64,000 nucleotides of DNA, taken from NCBI GenBank assembly GCA_949592205.1, contig CATIUR010000006.1, forward strand, positions 65,158,001-65,222,000. The letters are read 5' to 3'. Of the stretch, positions 56,110 to 64,000 are shown one piece after another. This DNA is from Helichrysum umbraculigerum. Taxonomy: Eukaryota > Streptophyta > Magnoliopsida > Asterales > Asteraceae. A program made the translations under genes and the position numbers. The notes under the pieces are model-generated. The model did no database searches. It had not been told where the DNA came from and was given only the letters and a program-made list of their open reading frames with translations. Within the stretch, counting starts at the first letter, position 1. The number at the start of each line of letters is the position of its first letter.

Positions 56110-58121
56110 TATAACGCTCCTCATTTAATACAACAATATAATACTAAGTTTGGCGGAAGCGACTACTTGAAATACATATTCTATTAAAACCTGCTAGAAA
56201 TTTTCGCAACCCTTTATACAATATGTTTAACTACTAAACAAACATAGTTAACATGTTTAGAAACCCGGGGCATTATATACTATAAAACATTATTTATTAC
56301 AAACTGGATCAGAGTTGCAAGTTTCAAACATTCCCAGCATCAAAACGTCCCTTCCTGGCTACCCACATAATTAAACATAACCTGCAGGAAGTAAATTGAG
56401 GGATTAACACGAAGCTAAGTGAATGAATAATCAACTACAATTCAATTTAGCTAGCAATCTGTTCACAATCAATAATGCAACAAATATCGTCAAGAGGAAC
56501 GGTGGTTCCTAAGGACCCTGTTCCGGGTGGCCCCATCAGAACACTTAAATCAACTGTAGGCCAAAACAGTGATTAACCGCTAACTAAATGCTAATCTCTA
56601 TCAACACATGTACGCAACCCTGTGTTGACCAACATTAGCAATCAAGTCCAACCGACAATCTAGTTGACCTCTGTATTCATCAATCAAGCTCACAGGCTAA
56701 TCAAACCACCAATCAAATGGCATATCATTTCCAAGTTAACATTCTATCAATAGTAATCCTATAATTACTGATTGAAATCAAACTGACACAACCAAATCAA
56801 ACTATGAGTTTCAAATCCACTCACCTGATTCGTCTCAGTTACTTACTCAGCAGTCTTATCTCGCTGAGCCCTTGGATTATCTGAGAACATAAAATCAATC
56901 ATAAGTTAGTAATTTGTTTTTAACTAATGATACTTATGTAATTAAACACATTACACAAGTAATCACATTGTTAATCAATTCCAAACGTAAGTAACAATAA
57001 TATCTTTCTACAAAAGTGCCACTAAAACATCAATAAAGTGCCACTAAAGGAATATTATATACAATACTCAGTCGACGTTAAATTTCTTTACTAAGTCTCA
57101 TAACTCATTAGAATTATCCACATTATAACATATATTTTCAATGGATAAGTGCCACTAAAGTACCACCTAAATGCCACTAAAGGAATATGACATAAGAAGT
57201 GCCACTAAAAACACCATCTTCCAAACACTTATGCATTTTCAAATTTTGCAAAACTCATCAAATTTATTCATTCAAACGCGATCCAGGCAAGGGTGGTGGG
57301 ATCGCGTTCGTCAGTTGAAAAAGTTCTGTGACGAAATTTCACATGGTAACGCGATCCGGGTAACATGAGCTGGATCGCGTTCCCAAGAAGAAAAAGTTCT
57401 GTAACCGTTTTTCATATAGCAACGCGATCCAGGAAAAGGGTCAGGATCGCGTTCCTACGCGTTTCAGCTCTTATTCTGACCTGCAAACACACAACTCAAA
57501 CCCAATTTCGAAAATTATACAAGCTAACCATAATTCAAGTACAGCAACAGTTTTCAGCTCACAAATCATTATATATACATACCATAACATGTTTAAAGCA
57601 TAAGTTCAACATCAATTCATGTCAAAACTTCAAATGATCATAACCATGAATTTGAACATGAAAACAAACTTACAATCAAGGAATTACCACTAGAAGATGA
57701 TGATGATTATGATAACACAAGATCACAGCTCCAATTCCACAAGTTTTTTGATTATGATTTGCAAGGGTTTTAAGGTTTTAGAGGTTTTAGGTGTTTGTTT
57801 CTAAATAAGGAAAGTAAAGAACTTTCCTATTTGGGAAAGTTTATAAGTCGGTTAACTTTTTACACCGACCCACATCCACTTAAAACTAGTCCCTTTTTCA
57901 ATCTATTGCCTGGAACCTCAAAACCATTTGCGAGAAACTTATTTTATTTTACCGTCAACTATAGTAAATTACAACAAACAACAATTTACTAAGCACAATA
58001 AGTCCTAAGGCTTATTTAACTAAGTTTCGCAATTTAAACATATTTATCAAATAATTTCTAATACAATTAAATACATCAATTTAAAATTAGAAATTACCGG
58101 ACCAAAAGAGAGGATGTTACA
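56110..58121 (-). mobile_element. Solo LTR (2,012 bp), same family as LTR 1
   Basis: Plus-strand ends TATAACGCTCC and GGATGTTACA. 5-bp target duplication TTTCG (56105-56109 and 58122-58126). The uninterrupted site is visible at 49970-49985 (GATATTTCGTGAAACTATAA), proving insertion after, or only in, this duplicate. No primer site follows, so it is a solo LTR. Confidence 0.95.
57275..57456. repeat. Palindrome cluster in solo LTR (AACGCGATCC/GGATCGCGTT)
   Basis: Three inverted pairs AACGCGATCC...GGATCGCGTT, each separated by 14-20 bp and spaced by an AAAAAGTTCTGT-containing linker. Confidence 0.9.
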
Positions 58122-58155
58122 TTTCGTGAAACTATAAGTAATTTTTTTTTTTTAT

Positions 58156-61100
58156 AGTTTATAGACTCTCGCTATAGATAAACGTACCACCTTAAACTAT
58201 TATGGAAAAGCTATTTTATGAGTGAAACTGAATAAGGATGTTGAATAACCTCTTCATATCATAATGTAAGAATATATTGAAGCTAGCTAATATGTTATTG
58301 AGATTTTATTGATATATACTACAGTCAATAACATAAAAATAAAAAAACATGATGATACCTATTTGAAAATAGTGGTTGTACGTGATCCTTACAGTCCAAA
58401 AAGCATGATATTTGAACTCTTAAATGCTCCAATTTGAGAGTCATCAACATTTTCCTTTTGGGCATTGACCCTAGGTTAGCTGATACGCAATCACAATCCT
58501 TATACCATTGAAAGTCAAACTATGTTATTGAGATTTTAATGATAAATTCCAACTTACTCTTATTTAGTTAAGGTTCGATTGTGTGATAAGCATATTGTAA
58601 ACAATGGACCTCTGCCTACAACTAAAAAAACTAAAATATGATCAGTGATTGACTAACAAAATAATCATGACATTAAAGGTTGCAATTTAACCCATTTACT
58701 TATAAATGGGTCGATTTGGATTCCATGCAATGTCTAAAAGCTCAAATGGGACAATTTGCAGCAGAAAGCAACTGGCGTAAGATAGTTTGTGAAACCTCTT
58801 CAGTTTTAAAGAGCGCAAACATAGATCCAATACATCTTATTGTAATTTAATATATAAATAAATATGTAACAGGAGCAACAACTTATGTTTTTGTATATGC
58901 TACAATTGTAAAGTTATAAACATAAATACATGGTAGCAGGGAAAGAAATATTTTTCATGAACACAACCCAAATAATGTAACAGAGATACTGGATTTGGAG
59001 CAGCCCAGATAATAACAGCAGACCGAAAAGTCATAACCTATAAAACAAATAATCGACTTACTAATGCCTTAGATAATTGAAACTGAAATTCGAAATAAAA
59101 ACAGCAAGATAAAAAATTCACAATCAATCAATTGTGCTAAATAGAAAGTGGCTGATAAAATGGAACAATGTGCTTGAGTAATAACTTGCAATTAGGCTAA
59201 CCTTTGATATTGCCAGCTTCAATGTTTCTCTATAAGATACTGCAAGTCAAAGCATCAAACCAACTGTACAGCTTTCGTGTTACTACAAATATGACAACAT
59301 TATCATGTGGTGATCACCACATGATGCAACTTAAGTGCTATTGAATAACAATTCTAAAGTTTCAGGTCTCCTGGTTTGAGAAGAACGAAACTGAGGCACA
59401 TAATTATGACTGTAAATCCACATCAAAATTTTGCTACAAAGCACGTAAAACTTCAACAAATGAAACTATAGGTCATATACTTCCTCGTGGTATGTGCACA
59501 TTATTAAAATAATATATAGCCACATACCTTCAATTTTTATATAGCAAAACTTACCTACGACTTCTCTAATCAAACATGGAATGCCCCTGCACAAACATAT
59601 AGCCAAAAATTGCGAAACCAGTGGAGATTGTAAGGTTAAAAAGGAAGCTCATTAATTCATAAAATGAAGACGTATAAACGGTGAATAACATTACACATGT
59701 TAGCCACTTCACCGAGCCCAATCCAACCCAAGGCATAAATATGATATCAAACTATGTCACCTTTACTATTTTGAATTTTTTTTAGTTGACAACTCAAAAT
59801 TTTGGACAAAGAAACCACTTACAAACATGCAAATGAGATATGTTGGTAAAATAATTTTTAAGATCGTCAATCTACATAAATTATATAATAGCTGACTATA
59901 TAACTAATGGGTTAGTAGTTGATTAATTTCATTGAGATTATACTTGCTTCAATCTAAAGATCACCTCACAACGTTAATTACACAAAATCATATGAATCAT
60001 TGCACAAAAGCCGTGCACTATCCCTACACATTTATATAGCTAATGAAGAAGCAAAACCTCCAGAGATGAAAAACACCGTCCATTGAAATGCCTATGAAAT
60101 GCATCGTCGAGTTTTGGTCATCAAACCTGACTATGCGTATGTCCGTGCCATTTTGTCAAGATGTCACCTCTAATCTCTCATTTGTCTACCCAAACGATGT
60201 ATAGAACATGTGGAATTAAATACATACGCTGAATAAACAACCAACCCCACAGCAACAGCTGCAAAATGCCAACTTCGTTTAAAATTCAATGGTAAAGCTC
60301 AACTATTTTTACTAACCTTTTTGTGGTACACAACGATGCATATTCAACAAAGTCAGATTTAGCATTGTAGATCCACTAATTTGCATTCTATATTGGCACA
60401 AACAATCATCAAAAACATAATTATCAATGATTTACATGGTGGGAAGTCACATACTAATTGGTTAGCTTTATTATGATGCATAAAAGATTTAAAGGATCTT
60501 GCAAGATCTCACCTTTAGTAGGACTGACACCAGATTAAAATAGAAACATAGCTGCTGCAAAATCCAGCATATGGGAACACTTATGAATGTGTACTTGAAT
60601 TATAACGATCTTAATGAATTAATAAAGTAAGATTTAAGTCTACAAACCTATGATTTGTTCTCCCAAGGCTAGCACCTCGTTTTGCCTTAAGATTTACACC
60701 AACACCATCACTAACCTGATCTAAAACAAATGATACCAAAACAAAAATATATATATACAAATGTAACCAACACAAGCAATTTTATGTATATCTGATTTTA
60801 AATTACCTTTTAAACAAATAAAGCTAAAAAAACTAAACTAACAAAATAGAACAAAATAAAAATCCTAGATCAAAGTATATGGGTTACCTGAAAGCATTCA
60901 TTGTACCTGCGATTTTGAACAATTAGAAGGAAAAAAAAGAAGCCTAAAATCATTGTTGAGAAGAAAAATAATACGCATTGCGGTATTTGCTCTGGTGATC
61001 ACGTCGCAATTAAGGCTTTCAATTTCACAAATAAATTCAAATGACGACCACAGGGAAACAAAGAGGGTGGCGGCTGTTTTAATTATTTAGGGTTTATTAC

Positions 61101-61247
61101 AGACAAAATACTCCGTATAAAATTGGGTAGGCTATATGGATGGACTATTTTTTTTTTATTAAAAGATAAAAAGATAAAGGATTTGCCGGGGAGATTTTTA
61201 TAAAATTATATATTTTTTAAATATACATTAATACATTAAAAATGTTT
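58156..61247. repeat. 3,092-bp tandem unit, third copy
   Basis: Near-identical to 49992-53083; the same length to the base between the AGTTTATAGACTCTCGC landmarks. Confidence 0.92.
58897..60901 (-). CDS. Candidate spliced gene of unknown function (copy 2)
   Basis: Same five-exon model as 50733-52737, shifted by 8,164 bp: 60901-60888, 60710-60648, 59586-59555, 59239-59202, 59037-58897. All splice dinucleotides and the frame are kept. Function unknown; same alternatives as copy 1. Confidence 0.35.
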
Positions 61248-62566
61248 AGTTTATAGACTCTCGCTATAGATAAACGTACCACCTTAAACTATTATGGAAA
61301 AGCTATTTTATGAGTGAAACTGAATAAGGATGTTGAATAACCTCTTCACATCATAATGTAAGAATATATTGAAGCTAGCTAATATGTTATTGAGATTTTA
61401 TTGATATATACTACAGTCAATAACATAAAAATAAAAAAGCATGATGATACCTATTTGAAAATAGTGGTTGTACGTGATCCTTACAGTCCAAAAAGCATGA
61501 TATTTGAACTCTTAAATGCTCCAATTTGAGAGTCATCAACATTTTCCTTTTGGGCATTGACCCTAGGTTAGCTGATACGCAATCACAATCCTTATACCAT
61601 TGAAAGTCAAACTATGTTATTGAGATTTTAATGATAAATTCCAACTTACTCTTATTTAGTTAAGGTTCGATTGTGTGATAAGCATATTGTAAACAATGGA
61701 CCTCTGCCTACAACTAAAAAAACTAAAATATGATCAGTGATTGACTAACAAAATAATCATGACATTAAAGGTTGCAATTTAACCCATTTACTTATAAATG
61801 GGTCGATTTGGATTCCATGCAATGTCTAAAAGCTCAAATGGGACAATTTGCAGCAGAAAGCAACTGGCGTAAGATAGTTTGTGAAACCTCTTCAGTTTTA
61901 AAGAGCGCAAACATAGATCCAATACATCTTATTGTAATTTAATATATAAATAAATATGTAACAGGAGCAACAACTTATGTTTTTGTATATGCTACAATTG
62001 TAAAGTTATAAACATAAATACATGGTAGCAGGGAAAGAAATATTTTTCATGAACACAAACCAAATAATGTAACAGAGATACTGGATTTGGAGCAGCCCAG
62101 ACAACAACAGCAGACCGAAAAGTCATAACCTATAAAACAAATAATCTACTTACTAATGCCTTAGATAATTGAAACTGAAATTCGAAATAAAAACAGCAAG
62201 ATAAAAAATTCACAATCAATCAATTGTGCTAAATAGAAAGTGGATGATAAAATGGAACAATGTGCTTGAGTAATAACTTGCAATTAGGCTAACCTTTGAT
62301 ATTGCCAGCTTCAATGTTTCTCTATAAGATACTGCAAGTCAAAGCATCAAACCAACTGTACAGCTTTCGTGTTACTACAAATATGACAACATTATCATGT
62401 GGTGATCACCACAAATATGACAACTTAAGTGCTATTGAATAACAATTCTAAAGTTTCAGGTCTCCTGGTTTGAGAAGAACGAAACTGAGGCACATAATTA
62501 TGACTGTAAAGCCACATCAAAATTTTGCTACATAGCACGTAAAACTTCAACAAATGAAACTATAGG
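61248..62566. repeat. 3,092-bp tandem unit, truncated fourth copy
   Basis: First 1,319 bp of the unit, slightly more diverged than the others (for example CAGACAACAACAG for CAGATAATAACAG). Cut by the LTR at 62567; the rest may continue beyond the window. Confidence 0.9.
61989..62331 (-). pseudogene. Candidate spliced gene of unknown function (partial copy 3)
   Basis: Equivalents of the last two exons (62331-62294 and 62129-61989) are present with intact splice sites and frame. The upstream exons lie beyond the LTR insertion, so the copy is broken or its 5' part is outside the window. Confidence 0.35.
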
Positions 62567-64000
62567 TGTGACACCCGTCAAATTAGGACTATTAATTAGG
62601 GCCTAATCCTTTGTAAATACATGTAATTAGTTCTGTGTTAGGCTAATTAATGTATCGAAATATATATTGATGAATATATACGATTATGCGATTTGATTAA
62701 ATCGTACGCTTTTCAATTCGAATGTAATTCGAATCAATAAATACGGACGTTGGTGAACGATTTTAATAAATAATATAATATTATTTAATAACGCTATTAT
62801 ATTCCAAAAATATTATTGTTATAATATTTCAATTCAACTCGTATCGTACAAATAAAATTTACGCGATTAAAAGGTAAACGCACAAACGAAACAAAAATAA
62901 GTTAAAGTTATGATTTATAACTAAAGCATTAAGTATTTTGATAAAATACTTCAATAAATTTTATCAAGAGATTAATTACAGTTTCAAAAGTATATTTTAA
63001 CGTTTTAAAATAATTAATTAACGTTTAATTAATCGGGAAAACGAACACCACACGAAACGAAATCACAGGAAACGAGAAATGGGTGAAGCCCACACCCGTG
63101 GACCCCACCCGATCGGCCCACAAAAAGGGGGAAAACCCCCTCCATCCCTCATTCATCATCATCTCCACCTCTCTTTCTCTCCTTTTTCTTACAAAATAAA
63201 CACCAAACCACCATCACCTAAACTCAACAAATAACACCCGTAAACGCACTCGGATCATATCACTAGTTTGGAATAAAAGATTCACGGAGTCACGATTTAC
63301 ATTCCTATCTTTCCGGATTTTCATTTCGGCATTTCGTAAGTTTCCGACAAAACCCGAAACTCTCCGTTTTTACTCATTTTTACGTTTTTATGGTTTATAT
63401 AGGCTTGAAATGTCCAAAAATGGGTTGGGTAAAAGTATTAGATCGAACGGTAGCCGGAAAACTCGTTTTCGGTCCAAAATCCGACGATCAGTGGGAAGTG
63501 TCGCTAGTGTGCCAAAAACAGTACTAGGGACACTAGCCAAGTGTCGCTAGGCCTAAGTGTCGCCCCTATAGCGACACTACTTAAGTGTCGCTGAATTACT
63601 TAACCAGATTTAACTTAACGACACTCCCCTAGTGTCGCCAAAAATACATAAGTGTCGCTATGCCTAAGTGTCGCCTAAACCCGTAGCGACACTACCCAAG
63701 TGTCGCCAAAAACAGAGAAGTTAGAATATTTTCCCAAGTCTTGAAACATTTTATACCAACCAAATCGGATACGATACAAATTATACACGAGACATATATA
63801 CTTTGTTAAGTATACAATCACACTAATATCATAATAAAAGTCGAGATTATTATTTTAAACAATCACCAACGGGCCGTACACGTTTTCAAAACACAAGTTG
63901 ATCAAACAACCAAATCGTAGTAATTTGGACATTTTAGTTGAACGAGCAACTACAAGGGTAGTCTTTGTAACTACCTACCCATATTAATAACCATCGGGTG
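62567..64000 (+). mobile_element. LTR of the TGTGACACCC family, cut by window end
   Basis: Begins TGTGACACCCGTCAAATTAG after ATAGG, matching the start of the solo LTR at 26785 (shared AATACATGTAATTAGTTCTG, then GGCTAATTAATGTATC, ACGGACGTTGGTGA and, later, ACGGGCCGTACAC). A CT-rich leader-like stretch lies at 63140-63190. Whether it is a solo LTR or a full element cannot be told. Confidence 0.85.
63497..63706. repeat. Palindrome cluster in LTR (AGTGTCGCTA/TAGCGACACT)
   Basis: About twelve copies of AGTGTCGC or its complement in 210 bp, at the same offset in the LTR as the GTGTCGCAT cluster of the 26785 copy, but with a changed motif edge. Confidence 0.9.

Larger units (their letters stand above)
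55139..62566. repeat. Large duplication, copy 2
   Basis: Repeats 48980-53336: flank 55139-56109, then (after the solo LTR) unit 58156-61247 and a partial unit from 61248 that extends 1,319 bp before the LTR at 62567. Differences from copy 1 are few (single bases, TA-run length), so the duplication is young. Confidence 0.9.

Overview
The window is nuclear DNA from a flowering plant. It is AT-rich, has GT-AG introns, shows TTTAGGG-type telomere-like stretches, and is packed with plant transposon classes: Ty3/gypsy and copia LTR elements, a LINE, tRNA-derived SINEs, Helitron ends, and MULE, hAT, PIF/Harbinger and Stowaway-like MITEs. A eudicot is likely. An Asteraceae-like genome is my impression only. 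Nothing bacterial, organellar or viral was seen.

Layout. 1-2.7 kb: remnants of transposase-related genes, a lysine/glutamate-rich gene folded into a 0.8-kb inverted repeat and a FAR1-like fragment. 2.7-11.8 kb: nested LTR retrotransposons on the minus strand (LTR fragment, broken gag, two LTRs each next to a tRNA-iMet-type primer site). 13.1-17.2 kb: the one clear housekeeping gene, an eight-exon TRAPP complex subunit 5 (Trs31/TRAPPC5) whose exons join into an open frame of 194 residues. 17.8-18.7 kb: a MULE with telomere-like repeats.

20-45 kb: a cluster of six small two-exon genes for secreted cysteine-rich peptides (five apparently intact, one broken). Exon 1 encodes a signal peptide. Exon 2 encodes an acidic/Ser-Thr spacer followed by an eight-cysteine domain with a C-x-C-C core, reminiscent of EMBRYO SURROUNDING FACTOR 1/MEG-like peptides. 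The order is A-B-A-B-A-B, as if a two-gene unit was duplicated twice and then inflated by transposons: solo LTRs, a LINE, SINEs, Helitron ends and MITEs, one MITE inside a 5' UTR and one insertion replacing a promoter.

37.9-55.1 kb holds several terminal-inverted-repeat elements sitting inside (TA)n microsatellites, and a Pack-MULE candidate. 49-62.6 kb is a nested duplication: a 3,092-bp tandem unit carrying a candidate minus-strand spliced gene of unknown function, itself part of a larger repeat whose second copy is split by a solo LTR. The window ends inside another LTR.

Across the window, LTRs of several different families each carry, well inside the LTR, a cluster of short self-complementary motifs. 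The motif differs between families while the architecture stays the same. This is the pattern I find most worth following, together with the cysteine-rich peptide cluster.
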